DNA of 64,000 nucleotides from Cordylochernes scorpioides (GCA_030710605.1 CP092863.1:140003547-140067546); one strand, 5' to 3'. Numbered from the stretch's first letter, positions 19,863 through 30,921 are shown. The notes: generated from the letters alone by a model not told the origin. Numbers and translations are program-made.

Positions 19863-20499
19863 CAGAGTGACAATGGCTATAGATGAGCTCGTGTTTGTAT
19901 AGGAACTTGTATGTATATTATAAATATAGTTTTTGTTGTTTTCATGTAGACATATATACCAAGTTTTGTATAAATTTGCAATGAAGTACATACAACTGAT
20001 AATTTCACCACAGCTACTAATTATTCCACATGGAAATTCAGTGAAGAAAAGGCGAACTGGTCAAATTTTGGCCAGAATTTCAATAAAATAGATCAAAATA
20101 ATATTGAAAACTTTTTAGATACAGCAAATACAAGGAAAGACGTCGATAGCGCGGTAAAAGAACTTTCGAACACGCTCATTGAAGCAGCGTATAATACTCT
20201 TAAACTAAGAAAAAAACAAACAAATAAAAAACAACATAAACAGATGGTGGAACGCGGACTTGACACGCCTTGAGAGCTATTGTAAATACCTCCGTAACTC
20301 CTATTATCGGGCAAAAAATCCCTCTATCCATATTCAACAACAGTATAAAAGTGCAAGAAACAAATACGTCAGGGAAATAAATAAGGCTAAAATAATGTCT
20401 TGGAGGTTTTTCTTAGAGGACATCAAATAAAAAAACCCATATGGAAATTTATACAGGGTATACAAAAATATTAAAAACGGTTCACACCGAAAGGGAATT

Positions 20500-21645
20500 T
20501 TGGAAATCTTAGAAGTGAATAAAGATGAAGAACGATTCCAGAAGACAGTAGAACTTTTGAACAACCTTTTCCCCGATGATAGAGATAATGAAGACACAAC
20601 CTTCCACAAAAACATAAGGAACTATACTCTAGGATTTCATAATAAAGAAAATATAATAATAACGCCCAATGAAGTAAATGGAATAATTGATGAACTAAAC
20701 TCAAAGAAAACGCCTGGAATTGATAATATTTCTAATAATATGATAAAACATACTAAACAATTAATAGTTCCAATACTGGTGAAACTTTTTCAAAAATGCT
20801 TAGATTTAAATTATTATCCGAATGAATGGAAAAAATCTGAGGTAATAATTATTCCCAAACCAGGTAAAACAGACATGAAAATTTATAAAAGCTACAGACC
20901 CATTTGTCTCAACTCAAACATTTCCAAAATATTTGAAAAAATAATTAACAACAAACTAATAAAATTTTATGAAGACTCGAATCTGCTTAACAATCGTCAA
21001 CATGGATTTAGAAGATCAAGATCTACTATCTCTGCATTAAATGAAATTGTCAAAATAGCTCTAGAACATAAAAACAAAGAATATACAGCTATAATCGCAG
21101 TTGATATAAGTGGAGCGTTCGACAATGCATGGTGGCCGATGGTGCTGAAAAGACTAGATGAGGACAACGTTCAAGCTTCAATAATAAAACTACTACAGTC
21201 TTTTCTTAATAATAGAAGAGTGAGATTTAGATACTCATCAAATGAAACCCATAAAAAATTAAGCAAGGGATGTCCACAGGGTGGACCTATATCCCCTACA
21301 ATATGGAATATCATTCTAAACGATTTACTGGATAACTATTCAGAATCAAACAGTGAAATAATTGCTTATGCGGATGATATAACTGTGATATGTTGGGGAA
21401 ACAACTTGACAGAACTTCGGAATACAACAGGAAAGGTCATGGGGAGAATATTAGCCTGGTGTGGGAACAATAAGTTGACCGTATCTGAAGAGAAAACGAA
21501 AATCTTATACTTGTTTAATAGCAAAATAGCTGCAAAAATTCCGAACACTATCACTGCCAATCGGGTAGAAAAACTGAAGATTATGGGAATAACTTTTAAA
21601 AATCTTAGAAAAAAAAAACAAATTGGATTTTGTGCCCCATATTGA
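20500..21645 (+). pseudogene. LINE reverse transcriptase domain (broken ORF)
   Basis: A 381-codon open part of the ORF2-like protein. RT signatures appear in order: TPGIDNISNNMIK, IIIPKPGK, YRPICLNSNISK, QHGFRRSRSTISAL, AVDISGAFDNAWW, KGCPQGGPISPTIWN and the catalytic IIAYADDITV. This is the usual order for R1/Jockey/I-type LINEs. Upstream sequence from 20015 continues the protein but contains stop codons (near 20271 and 20428). The frame is lost at the A9 run around 21609-21619. There is no real start codon at 20500; the call only marks the open stretch. Confidence 0.85.
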
Positions 21646-22376
21646 TGAGATTATTACTAAGACAAATAGAGCTAGTGGATACCTAATTGGATTAACCGGG
21701 AAAGCATGGGGACTGGACAGTAAAAGAAGAATAGAACTCTATAAGACACTGTTTCGAAGTTCACTAACTTATGGTTCCACGATCTGGTACAACTTTATAC
21801 CCAAAAATGTCAAAGATAAATTAAACTCTCTGCAGTACAAAATTTTGAAGCACAGTACACAGGTTTATAATTCAACATCTTCAAACTGTACTCATATTGT
21901 TGCTAGAACACCAAAGCTCACGGATTTTATTGAAACAAATATACTAAAAATAAATATTGGATACAAAAAATCAGATCCAACTAAAAGAAAAATTATATCT
22001 AATTTTATAAACCAGAAATTTGAGGAATACTATGGAGGTGCCAATGATAATTTCAAGGGATTCTTTGATACTTCAAGAATTCCTAACTATGTTCAACCCA
22101 ACTTCTATAACGTTCAATTTTTTACTGGACACACACACACATGGTGACTTCAACACTTATTTGTTTAGAATTGGCAAAATTGGTTCACCTGCATGCACTT
22201 GTGGAAACGAACAACAAACCCCTGAACACCTTCTGATAAACTGTCCATTAACTTCTGATCTAAGGGAAGAAAACCAACTTTACCTGACTAATACAAAACA
22301 AGCTGCTTGCAATAAAGACCAATACATCAAGTTTAATAGATTCTGCAGGATGTATATTTGGAGGCAAAAGTGTTGA
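21623..22376 (+). pseudogene. LINE C-terminal region in two frames
   Basis: After the A-run frameshift, 21623-22147 continues the RT thumb and C-terminal region (IELYKTLFRSSLTYGSTIWY). A second frameshift lies in the CA repeat at 22129-22140. The third frame (22020-22376) then gives the Cys/His cluster CTCGNEQQTPEHLLINCP, typical of the R1/Jockey C-terminus, and ends at TGA 22374-22376. Both breaks are at simple repeats, so sequencing error is possible, but the upstream stops show the copy is dead. Confidence 0.8.
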
Positions 22377-22663
22377 CTGTACATATTTCAAGCTACTGCT
22401 TATAATTGCTATATGTAAAATTTGACATCGAACGTTTAATTTTAATGATTTCCAATGTTCAATTGTATTAATTGTATATAATTTAAAATATACACGCAAT
22501 TATCCAAATTGTGGATATGGCGTGTCTCTCCCAACTGTTGAATAAATAAATAAATAATAAATGATATGTAAAGTTGAATTGGTTTCGGATTCATCCTTCT
22601 TACGTACTTTAATTACATAACAGTTATAAGCAGACAAACTTCTACTCGTGTAGGCAGACTCAC

Positions 22664-22837
22664 CGTGTACGGAGACCCGGACCAGCTTGCTGAGGTCGGC
22701 CCCTACGCCGTTCCCCGCCTGACATAGATAAGCCCCGGCGTCGGCTTCCTGAGCATCCAGTAGCGCCAAGGTACCGTTCTCGTAGACATGGAGGCGGGCA
22801 GAGCTACTGATGGGTGCGTAGTTCTGGGGGACAGTTC
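22664..22837 (-). CDS. Dscam: Dscam-type exon: second half of Ig8
   Basis: A 174-bp exon (58 codons), phase 1 at both ends. The acceptor is TTGTATACAG before GAACTG at 22837 and the donor is CACG/GTGAGT after 22664. It codes the E-F-G strands of an Ig domain: YENGTLALLDAQEADAGAYL, then CQAGNGVGADLSKLVRVSVH, with the DAGxYxC signature. The GVGAD-SK motif matches the end of Ig8 in Dscam proteins. With the exon at 26309-26428 it forms one complete Ig domain: the split codon makes glycine, giving RKALG-TVPQNY. Dscam proteins are single-pass homophilic receptors in neural wiring and, in arthropods, immunity. The next exon (Ig9) was not found to the left in this window. Confidence 0.88.
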
Positions 22838-22874
22838 CTGTATACAACATATCTACATATGATATTGAAACAAA

Positions 22875-23060
22875 GTTTTTATTAATTTTATTTTTTTTAA
22901 TAACAGAGTGGTCATTTTTTTTATGTTTATATTTTGCTACTCTGTAAATTTCCCTCGTGGCTTATCTTTTATTTACCATTCATAGTTTGTTCTTGCCTGA
23001 AATAAATTGTTGTCTCCTCCTGAAGTTTTTGTCTTCCCTAATTTTCCACGTGACAATATT
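22875..23060. repeat. Dispersed repeat family A copy
   Basis: Shares TATTTTGCTACTCTGTAAA, AAATAAATTGTTGTCTCC and AATTTTCCACGTG with the other family A copies. Intronic. Confidence 0.5.
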
Positions 23061-23954
23061 TATAAATTTAATTACCATCTATCGTTAAAATTTGTAACAA
23101 ATAAATTTACTGGCAATATGTTTCTTTTCAATAATATCATCAAATATTATCTCTACAGACCTTACTGCAATAATATAAATTATTAAATGAGAGGGCTTGG
23201 CTCATCAGTAGTGAAAATTCTTAGCGGTTTCGCCAAATTAATCTCTAGACCGCTCTACTATTGTATTGGATTGGTTTGGGATATACCCTAAGCTACCTTC
23301 CATAGAAAATACACTTGCCAACATTGTTGTATTGTGCTGTAAAAAACAATATCATACGCAATAATAATAATAATAGAAAATACAGGGTATATACCACACC
23401 AAAAAAAAAAAACAAAAACAAATATTGTCTCTTTCTCCTTAAAAAAAAAAATAGATGACCGGCGACATCGAATAGTGTATATATATTGTTTTATTTTAAA
23501 ATGAAACATAGTCGTCAAAAATATTAGAAATGCTTATAACAGACGGCGCGCTATAATGTTAATATTATATTAAAAAATCCATTTTTAGTAATCCCCACAC
23601 ATAAGAGTTTATAATTAGAACTAACTAGGACTCTCCAATATAGTGTGGTGTTAGTTTTTAATTAAAACAGCTCTCTTCAATTAAAAAAAAACTGTTTTGA
23701 TCGATGAATGTAATTAAAACAGGCGACTTGATTCTCCAATTAAAAAAAAAGTTTTTTTTTCTTCTTAAATCGATACCTGTTTCTGTTTTTTTTTTTTTAC
23801 AATGTGTTCGGTACGGTTGAGAAGACATGGCTGATAGTCTGTTACTAAAGATAGAAGTTTAAAAAACGAATAAAATGATTATATATATGTGAAAAAAATA
23901 ATAATCAAATAATAATAAAAAAATAAAGGTCAGGTGTTGATATATTAAAAACAA
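23061..23954. other. AT-rich intron or downstream DNA
   Basis: Contains repeat family B (23148-23275, minus orientation), several A and T homopolymers and a direct pair of TTAATTAAAACAG-like segments near 23655-23720. No exon or RNA gene seen. Confidence 0.4.
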
Positions 23955-24215
23955 AATATAGGCATATCCTGACTACGCTCACATGAGCTTAAAAAAAAAA
24001 AAATTGGTCGTAGAGGTACAGCCTGCACCACGCTGACGAGGGCCAACAGCCCGAAACACGTACGTGGTTAACTTTTCTTGATTTATCAAGAAATTGGGTT
24101 GGCCAAATATCAGGGAACAGGTTAAATCAACGTTTAGTTGATTTCTGTTCCACTAGATGGCGCTCTGCCATCTAAAAAAAGCTCGTGTGAGCGGCCAGGA
24201 TATGCCTATTCTAGG
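23955..24215 (+). mobile_element. Hammerhead foldback repeat, intact ribozyme
   Basis: The ends are inverted (GGCATATCCTGAC at left, CCAGGATATGCC at right). A fully paired hammerhead sits near the left end, followed by CTTGATTTATCAAGAAATTG and GATGGCGCTCTGCCATC. The same end pair occurs at 30922-31232, 31630-32036, 33895-33935 and 59020-59470. Non-autonomous; the hammerhead links it to Penelope-like elements (inference). Confidence 0.7.
24027..24068 (+). ncRNA. Intact hammerhead ribozyme
   Basis: CTGACGA at 24033-24039, helix II GGGC/GCCC with loop CAACA, GAAA at 24053-24056, helix III ACACGT, cleavage triplet GTA at 24060-24062. Helix I pairs ACCACG with CGTGGT, six perfect pairs. All core positions conform to the consensus. 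Confidence 0.8.
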
Positions 24216-25505
24216 AAGAAATCTACGTTTAGTTGATATTTATTCCGATAGATGGCGCAACCCATCATAAATATTAAGTTGTAGGATCAAGAGATTTATT
24301 TTGCTCCCCCTAAAAGTAATATATGTAATAATAATAATAATTTGAAAAAAAATAGGATAAATATTTATTGCAGACAATGTCTAGCGTGTTTATCTAAAAA
24401 TAAAAAAATATATATAAAAAATGAAGGCGAAGAAAGATAAATAAAGTAACTTCAAAAATAAATCGTATTTTATTTATATATACAATCAATATAAATATCT
24501 AAATACACGCAGACGAAAAAAAAGCAGACGAATTTTTTTTTCCTAAGCAAGCTGCTTCAACACCATTTTTCAAAAAAATGTCTGATAACTAAATAAAATA
24601 AAAAAAAGATAGAGAGCTATGATTGATGGCTACAAGGAAAATAAACTTAAGTATTATAGCAAAATATAGCTTATATAACTGTCAATATATCTCTTCTTTC
24701 CCACTGTTGAGCTAAACAATCTATGGCATCACTGAAAAATAAAACATTTTTTTTCCTCTCGGAATTTTGATATACGAACTGACACTCCTGGGATTCTTCT
24801 TTTTAAAAAATATTTTCTACGATTTTTTTAGCTGAAAAATGAGATTATTTCGAGATAATATATTTAACCTTAATGTTTTAGCATATATTAAAACTTTATA
24901 AATATTAAAGTCAAATATGATTGCAGTTGATTTTATCGATTTATGTTGTATATATATATTAATTAATTGTTACCACAGAGTGTGTGTAAGCTCACAGGTA
25001 AATAGGCGCTAACCGAAAGAAGAAAAAAAGTTAATTTGTTTTAATATTAGTTTCCCTTTATATTTTGTTCTCTCTCTTGTAAATCAATAAATATAATGTT
25101 TAATTAATAATATATTCTTGGAATCAGTTTCATTAAAAATTCTAAGCAAAGTCAACAATTTATAACTAAGCCTAAAAGAGAACCAGAAATTATTGCTTTT
25201 AATTCAATCAGACGGTGTAAATATTCTCGAAATTATGCGTCGCATATACGACGACGGAGATACGACGACGAACAGTAATTCCTTAATAATTTTAACCGAG
25301 TTTAAAGTACTAAACAATTTGACAATTAAAATAATTCTATTGACATCTTGTCAATATATGCAAAAGTACACAGTCTGCACTGTACTTTAAAGTACAAGAA
25401 AAACTTCTTGGAGACTTCGACAAGAAAGACTTCGAGGAACATGAACTCATGAAATTCGTGTAATCTTTACACAAGGGGATAAGAAACAACAACAACAGAA
25501 ATACT
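24216..25505. other. AT-rich intronic DNA
   Basis: Starts with a fragment of the hammerhead repeat family (ATTTATTCCGATAGATGGCG, 24235-24265). The rest is long A/T tracts and scattered short open frames (25193-25390) without domains. Nothing else recognised. Confidence 0.4.
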
Positions 25506-25722
25506 TCTTCTGATCGTACAACTAAAAGGTTGCTGATTGGTTGCGCCATCTATCCGAATAAATATCAACTAATCGTTGATTAAAAAAAAATTATTCCAGA
25601 ATTAGCCAAAATACCCATTCTTGATTAATCAAGAAAAGCTAACCAGGTACGTGTTTCGGGCTCTTGGTCCTTATCAGCGTGTTGCAAGCTGTATCTCAAC
25701 GACAAAACAAATCAAGGATTGG
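25506..25722 (-). mobile_element. Hammerhead repeat with decayed ribozyme
   Basis: The family copy runs from GGTTGCTGATTGGTTGCGCC to the AACGACAAAACAA end. The minus-strand core has CTGATAA in place of CTGANGA and only a partly paired helix II, so it is probably inactive. Confidence 0.55.
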
Positions 25723-26308
25723 GTATTTATGGCCGGAAGAACGTGGTAACGCCAAACTATATGGAAATATAGTAGATAAAAAATAAATTGAAAATTGATT
25801 TATAACTACCCGTTCTGTTGTCTTGTCTACAATACAATCGAAACAAAAGCAATCGTATATGAAATGGAAACAATATATTTCTTTTTTGTTCAGCGATAGT
25901 CAAGTTGGTGATGGTGTTTGAAGAATATAGTTTAGTTAGATAACATGGGGAGAGACAATGTTTGACTGTCATGTGGTGGATTGCCAACTAACGATCATGG
26001 AAGCTAATGAACTAAGACAGGACCTATATTCCAACCCTGCCAAGATTATATTTTAATCCATGAATATAGTCTCTATGACCTTGTATATAAAGCTGCAGAA
26101 CATTCCCAAGAACAAACCACATTGGCGACATTCTGATAAACTGGATGTCCACCAATAGACGTGATGTCTAAAGGCCAAACTCTCGGATAGTTGGCGACAT
26201 TAGTACGTGGTGGCTCCAGGAATCACCTCAAGATAGAGACCTTGTATAAAATTACAATGGGATAATGAAAATAATGATTTTAAAAAATTAAAGGGAGACG
26301 GAGCTTAC
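25723..26308. other. Intronic DNA, possible old LTR fragment
   Basis: At 25990-26260 there is a TATATAAAGCTGCAG promoter-like site and two CATTGGCGACATT-type or TTGGCGACATT motifs that recall LTR/primer-site junctions. No internal coding region accompanies them. The LTR reading is speculative. Confidence 0.25.
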
Positions 26309-26428
26309 CTAGGGCTTTCCTCCAGACAAGACGGGGAGCAGGGAACCCCTCAGCTTGGCAGTCTATGGCGATGGATCGACCCCTCACCACATCAACATCC
26401 CGGGGTTCAATCTTCCAGCTGGGGGGCA
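26309..26428 (-). CDS. Dscam: Dscam-type exon: first half of Ig8
   Basis: A 120-bp exon (40 codons), phase 1 at both ends. The acceptor is GGTACTGTGCAG before TGCCCC at 26428 and the donor is CTAG/GTAAGC after 26309. It codes PPSWKIEPRDVDVVRGRSIA and DCQAEGFPAPRLVWRKALG, the A to C strands of an Ig domain with the first disulphide cysteine and the core tryptophan. The exon break just after W-(K/R)KA-G is where Dscam Ig8 is split. The split first codon completes to valine with the upstream exon, giving the VPP linker typical of Dscam domain starts. It pairs with the exon at 22664-22837 about 3.5 kb downstream on the minus strand. Confidence 0.88.
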
Positions 26429-27136
26429 CTGCACAGTACCTGGCACGTTGGGGGGTAGGTACAACGGCTTGTACTGGCTACGGTATAGGGTTGTCCCAGA
26501 AGTTCGGGTTTTTCTTATTACTAGGCGAATAATATTATTACGGCGAATACATAATAATACAATTACTTTATATATATCAGAGTGGAGGCTATGTGGAGGG
26601 GTCTATTGCGGTGGAAACAACGACAACCTGGGCCAGGGCTACAGCTATGGTAGGGTGGCCCCATCCGCAACACATTCCATTCTGGGCCCTATGGCGAAGA
26701 CAGAGGTGGGGGAAGATACTAAACGACTGTCCATTACTTCTACATACATAAACATCCCTTCCCAACATTTGTATAAAATAAAGTCGTAATAAACACACCT
26801 TTTTTTCCCATCTTTTTAATTTTTGGATTTTCTTTTCATTCTACAACTGTCATTCTCTGTAGCTTGTGTCGGTTCAATATATGTCTACAAATGTTTTTTA
26901 TGTTTCCTATCTTCTCAGCTTCTTTGGAATATGCACATTATATGTACAAAATCATTTTTAATAAAATTGATATTTAAAAAAACTTTATACATAATACAAA
27001 GACATTATACATAACGGTAAATAATATTGGTATTACAATTTTTGGCAAGTGTTTACGAACTTTTAGGACAACCTGGTAATAAAGTTATATACACAGCTGC
27101 ACCTCAACCAAAACCACCGTTTATCTAGTATTCTAC
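26429..27136. other. Intronic DNA
   Basis: A plus-strand open frame across 26355-26789 is mainly the complement of the Ig8 exon plus GC-richer flank and has no domain. The rest is AT-rich without recognised features. Confidence 0.35.
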
Positions 27137-27345
27137 TCATGGACAAAACTTAAGGAAGTGGAAAGTCTTTGATGTCGGCAGTCGTTTATTTATTTACTTT
27201 TTAAAGAAGCTAGAAACGCAATTTTCTTCATACTCGGGTGTCTTCAATAAAGGTCACTGTAATATCTTTCAGAGTTATTGTCTAAATTCCGATATACATG
27301 CTGAAAGGTACAACTTCCTTAAGTTTTGTCCATGAGTGTTGCTTG
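27137..27345 (+). mobile_element. MITE, basic single-unit form
   Basis: Starts ACTCATGGACAAAACTTAAG at about 27136 and ends TAAGTTTTGTCCATGAGTG near 27340. The inside has TTCAATAAAGGTCACTG, GAGTTATTGTC and GATATACATGC. About 205 bp, which is the founder size from which tandem versions derive. Confidence 0.75.
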
Positions 27346-27384
27346 AATTAATTTATAAAAGAAGAGACATATTTATTCAATCAT

Positions 27385-27562
27385 AAAGATAGAGGCTGCC
27401 TGGCCGGCGGCATTCATAGTTCTTAAAATTAAAGATACTTCGGCCAGTAAATCTTTTTTATTGTCTCGACGTTTCGCCAAAAATATTTTGTTCTCATCAG
27501 AAGCTCGAAACGTCGAGACAATAATAAAAGATTTACTAGCCGAAGTATCTTTAATTTGAAGA
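27385..27562. mobile_element. Foldback with hammerhead motif on the minus strand
   Basis: The arms CTTCGGCCAGTAAATC and GATTTACTAGCCGAAG flank a pair of CGACGTTTCG/CGAAACGTCG segments. On the minus strand at 27503-27465 are CTGATGA, an AT-rich imperfect helix II, GAAA and a GTC site, with only three helix I pairs. Weak but complete core. Confidence 0.5.
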
Positions 27563-27599
27563 AATATTCATTCAAATTATAGGTAAACATTATGAGTAC

Positions 27600-27838
27600 G
27601 TCTATTGAAAGTAGAGCAGAAACTTTCTTACAACTCTAAATACGACACGATAGACTTCCTACTTGAGACCTATAGACTGACGAGAACCATTCTGACACTT
27701 CATCAGCAGATAAGAGAGGACGTGTGGAACGGTCCGAAAGAGAGTTTCAACGCTGTCTGCCTTCCGTATGTACAAGATGATTATAATGAACACGCAGGAT
27801 TGATAAGTGAATATCTATTTTTATTTTTTAGAATATAA
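27600..27838 (+). pseudogene. Coding-like remnant, unrecognised
   Basis: An open frame of 77 codons without a proper ATG, containing FLLETYRLTRTILTLHQQI and FNAVCLPYVQDDYNEH. The even amino-acid composition looks coding. The C-part faintly recalls the LPY motif seen in Penelope-like polyproteins, and a hammerhead-like foldback follows at 27895. The evidence is too thin for a family call. Confidence 0.25.
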
Positions 27839-27894
27839 TCATTTTCTAGCAATTCTAGATAATAAGGTAAACGTCTAAGGATGAGTATCTTTTA

Positions 27895-28030
27895 TTAAAC
27901 GTTTTTTTGAGCTTTCGGGATAACACCCTTCAACAAGAAAGATATTGATACAAAATACAAAATTTTGTATGAATTTTTCCTGTAGAAGGGCGTTATCCCG
28001 AAAGCTCAAAAAACGTTTAATAAAGGATAC
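27895..28030. mobile_element. Foldback with hammerhead-like centre
   Basis: The inverted arms AAACGTTTTTTTGAGCTTTC and GAAAGCTCAAAAAACGTTT flank a centre. The plus core reads CTGTAGAAGGGCGTTATCCC then GAAAGCTC. Helix II (GGG/CCC) and GAAA are kept, but the CUGANGA box is CUGUAGA, a change at an essential position. Confidence 0.5.
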
Positions 28031-28129
28031 TTATCCTTAGAAATTTACTTTGTTATCTAAAATAAGAGAATATCTGTTCAATTTATTACCAAAGATAAAG
28101 ATATAATTAAGATAATGTCCCAATTGGAT

Positions 28130-28770
28130 ATAGAACAAGAAACACAGGTCAGGGAGAAGATATTCTATATACAGTTACGAGCGTCATTCCTCATCTCCTA
28201 ATCAACAATCAGTCATCAGTTTTCATCTCTGTCACCGTTTACTTTTTTTTTTGGAATGGCGCTCTCCTATTGGTTGGCTACGGTCGCGCCACCTTTGCCC
28301 CCCCCCCCCCCATCATGCCCCCCCCCCCACTCACTATTTCGTCTTTGTAACTATTGTGTTGGAGCGGGTCGCTCCCTAAATAAATGCATATACGAGTATA
28401 CTCGTATTAGATAATAACCAAATGGAATCCTCTCTTTCTTTTTCCCAGTAAGAGACGCCTACGGAAGCCAACAGTACATAGACAGATAAAGCACATAGGC
28501 TATAGTTATTAACTAACATATGCAATTATTTAAGGCGCCAATTTATAATTGTAACAAATAGTATTTGAATCAAAACATTCACAATCGGGTAAAACACGGG
28601 CGTTGCCCGGGTCATTCGGCTAGTTCTTTATATAAGAGGAGGATGGTACAAGCTTTCAGTCAAGACGTCCTCCTACAGGTACCTGTAGTCTTGCCCGAAA
28701 GCTTGTAAGATCGTTCTCTTATAAAAATAGCTCTTCTTCCCCAGGCTTGTGTTACTTCTACTATTGAAGG
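28130..28770. mobile_element. Foldback element split by a Helitron-like insertion
   Basis: The left arm ends ...CAGGGAGAAGATAT at 28163 and resumes at 28624 with TTCTTTATATAAGAGG. The reverse complement of 4170-4235 reads across this junction without interruption. The right part contains the CTTGCCCGAAAGCTTG segment and the second arm, ending at about 28765. Confidence 0.6.
28164..28623 (+). mobile_element. Non-autonomous Helitron-like element, copy 2
   Basis: TCTATATACAG start, a hairpin CGGGCGTTGCCCG, then GGTCATTCGGCTAG end. Comparison with the uninterrupted foldback at 4040-4240 shows a clean insertion at a TT/AT position without target-site duplication, which is the behaviour known for Helitrons. 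Confidence 0.7.
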
Positions 28771-29032
28771 CTACAGGGATTTGAACAAGCACCAGTTCTG
28801 TCCTCCCAAGAGAACAACAGTCTTGATTTCCAGACTTAAGTCTGGTCATCTACGGACAATGACTTTCCAGAATGGTTGCAAGGTTTTCCCACTATGTATT
28901 AAGTGCAATTCTCAGCCTGCAACCCCAAGACATATTATTGACTGTATTGACTCATCTATTGATGAGCTCTACTCTTCCCCGGCAGACACCATCAAAAATA
29001 TCAAGCTTTACAAGCTTGATACCTTAGTGTGA
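28771..29032 (+). pseudogene. C-terminal remnant of a LINE polyprotein
   Basis: The frame ends with TTVLISRLKSGHLRTMTF and a Cys/His cluster (C-x2-C...PRHIIDC), the usual tail after RNase H or RT in Jockey-like LINEs. Only about 80 residues remain, ending at TGA 29030-29032. Dead fragment. Confidence 0.55.
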
Positions 29033-29454
29033 TTGAGTGAAGATAAGAAGAAGAAGAAAGGATTTTAAAACACAAGAACCCATCGGCATATATTCTGAGT
29101 GAACAGAAAGTGGCATGAATTGGTTTTCAACATCGATTTAGGGATAAGATATGAGAGAAGTCGTGTTGACCCTTTCTAGGGTTGATAACAAAACCACAAC
29201 AATATTTGAGAAAATTTGGAATGCCCAATTGAGGACAATAGTTTTGTGCTTAAAGCCAAATTATCTAGACTAATTCTATGATTAAAATATAGAGGGAGAT
29301 TTTGTACAAAAAGTTTAGATTTCGCTGTTTATAGACATTCTGTTGTGGTGTAACTCGCTGGCTACCCATAACAGATGGCACGGTATACAAAATAGGTTGT
29401 TGGGCAAAGCGTACCACTCAGCACGGATGAGCTGAGGCCCTCCCATTTACCTAT
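29033..29454. other. Unassigned intronic DNA
   Basis: No ORF or recognised repeat, apart from a short GATGAGCTGAGGCCCTCCC piece (29425-29445) related to repeat family B. Confidence 0.35.
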
Positions 29455-29886
29455 TCTATATACAGTTACGAGCGTCATCAATTCTTCATCTCTTAATTCT
29501 TCATCTCTTAATCATTTACCTCTGTCACCGTTTGCTTTTTTTTTTTGGAATGGCACCCTCCTATTGGTTGGCTACGATCACGCCACCTTTGCCCCCCCCC
29601 CCCTACCACTCGCTATTTCGTCATTGTAACTATTGTGTTGGAGCGGGTCGCTCCCTAAATAAATGCATATATTAGATAATAACCAAATGGAATCCTCTCT
29701 TTCTTTTTCCCAGTAAGAGACGCCTACGGAAGCCAACAGTACATAGACAGATAAAGCACATAGGCTATAGTCATTAACTAATATATGCATTTATTTAAGG
29801 CGCCAATTTATAATTGTAACAAATAGTATTTGAAACAAAACATTCAATCGGGTAAAACACGGGCGTTGCCCGGGTCATTCGGCTAG
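29455..29886 (+). mobile_element. Non-autonomous Helitron-like element, copy 3
   Basis: Same ends as copies 1 and 2 (TCTATATACAG...CGGCTAG), with a C tract at 29591-29602. It ends 107 bp from the Ig7 exon, on its downstream (donor) side. Confidence 0.65.
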
Positions 29887-29992
29887 TGTTGTATAGAACC
29901 GAGCATGATGGTAACAGGCTGCAAGTGTTGTGGGTACTTGGTGTAGGGGCCGCCGCTGTGGAGGTAGGGAGAGAAGAAGAACGGCGTCCTAC

Positions 29993-30277
29993 CGTGTATT
30001 ACCATTGCTGCGCTGTGGAGTGTACGGCCCGCGGCATTCTGGGCCACACACGTATAGGTGGCCCTGTGACCAGGGGCCACAGCGGGGAACAACAGCGTCG
30101 ACGAGAAGTCCGCCATATCGTGGACTCTCAGGTCCCCAGGGTCACCCAGAGGTTCCCCGTCCCGCTCCCACCGTAGTGAGATGGGCGGGTCCCCACGCAC
30201 CACGGTACATGTGATGCTGAGCCGCTGGCCCATGTGGACGCTGGCTGGGAGACGGAATGGCTCAATGACTGGAGGCA
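29993..30277 (-). CDS. Dscam: Dscam-type exon: complete Ig7
   Basis: A 285-bp exon (95 codons), phase 1 at both ends. The acceptor is GTGTCCGTGCAG before TGCCTCC at 30277 and the donor is CACG/GTAGGA after 29993. It codes one full Ig domain: PPVIEPFRLPASVHMGQRLS, ITCTVVRGDPPISLRWERDG and later TYTCVAQNAAGRTLHSAAM, with both disulphide cysteines and the tryptophan. The PPVIEPF start and the GDxPIxxxW core are strongly Dscam Ig7-like. In insects and crustaceans Ig7 is the product of the exon 9 alternative cluster; here I see only one copy in about 30 kb. The usual DxGxYTC before the second cysteine is HRATYTC here. Confidence 0.9.
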
Positions 30278-30439
30278 CTGCACGGACACACAGCTGTCGT
30301 GTGACATCCACTTTGGTACGGTCCTCTTGATATCTTGTAACATACACTTTCTCACGTGGATAGCACTTCCTCTTAGCAAGGATACTACTATCTTTGGACC
30401 CAACATACAAGTATATAATTGTATATATTTATTTGATAG

Positions 30440-30612
30440 GAGCAAAAGTCCAACCCCACCAGTGAGTGCAAGTAACCAAACGGGGGTCTGGCACATTTGT
30501 AAGTGCAAAGTCTAACTGCTTTTCACATGTGTAGACATGTGGTTCACTTACAGTAAAAGCAGTCGCTAACTACCCACCATGATTATCATGGCCTGTACCA
30601 CGTGTACTAAGG
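30440..30612 (+). repeat. SINE body, headless
   Basis: Carries GTGCAAGTAACCAAACGGG, CACATGTGTAGACATGTGG, CCATGATTATCATGG and CACGTGTACTA, without the tRNA-like head. Confidence 0.55.
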
Positions 30613-30921
30613 ATTAGCAAAAAATAAAAAATAGTATTTAATAGTTCCTAATTTTAAAAATATATCGTACCTTTTAAGATTCTATTAAGTTTTCATAAAT
30701 CAAGCTCATATGAACATTTATAAATTGTTAAAAAATAGAAAAATTTGATTACTATTTTGAAAGCTAACAGAAAATTATAAAAAAAAAATCCTGATTGTTA
30801 ATATAATGTCAGTTAAGCAAGCTAAAAAGTATTTATTATTTTATTAACACAGATTATTAATTTTGATATTTATATTTTGCTACTCTGTAAACTTTCCTCA
30901 TTTCTTATCTTAAAAATAAAT

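Larger units (their letters stand above)
19990..22560 (+). mobile_element. 5'-truncated, frame-broken LINE (R1/Jockey-like)
   Basis: The copy starts in the linker after the endonuclease (STWKFSEEKANWSNF), so most of the endonuclease is missing. The RT is mostly intact at 20500-21645, continues in another frame from 21623, and the C-terminal zinc-finger region lies in a third frame. It ends with a TAAATAAATAAATAATAAA tail near 22538-22557. No RNase H was recognised. It lies in the minus-strand Dscam gene's neighbourhood but on the opposite strand. A dead copy. Confidence 0.85.

Noticed and set aside
29886-30214. Plus-strand frames of 94-96 codons over the Ig7 exon
   Set aside because: They are antisense to a well-supported minus-strand Dscam-type exon.
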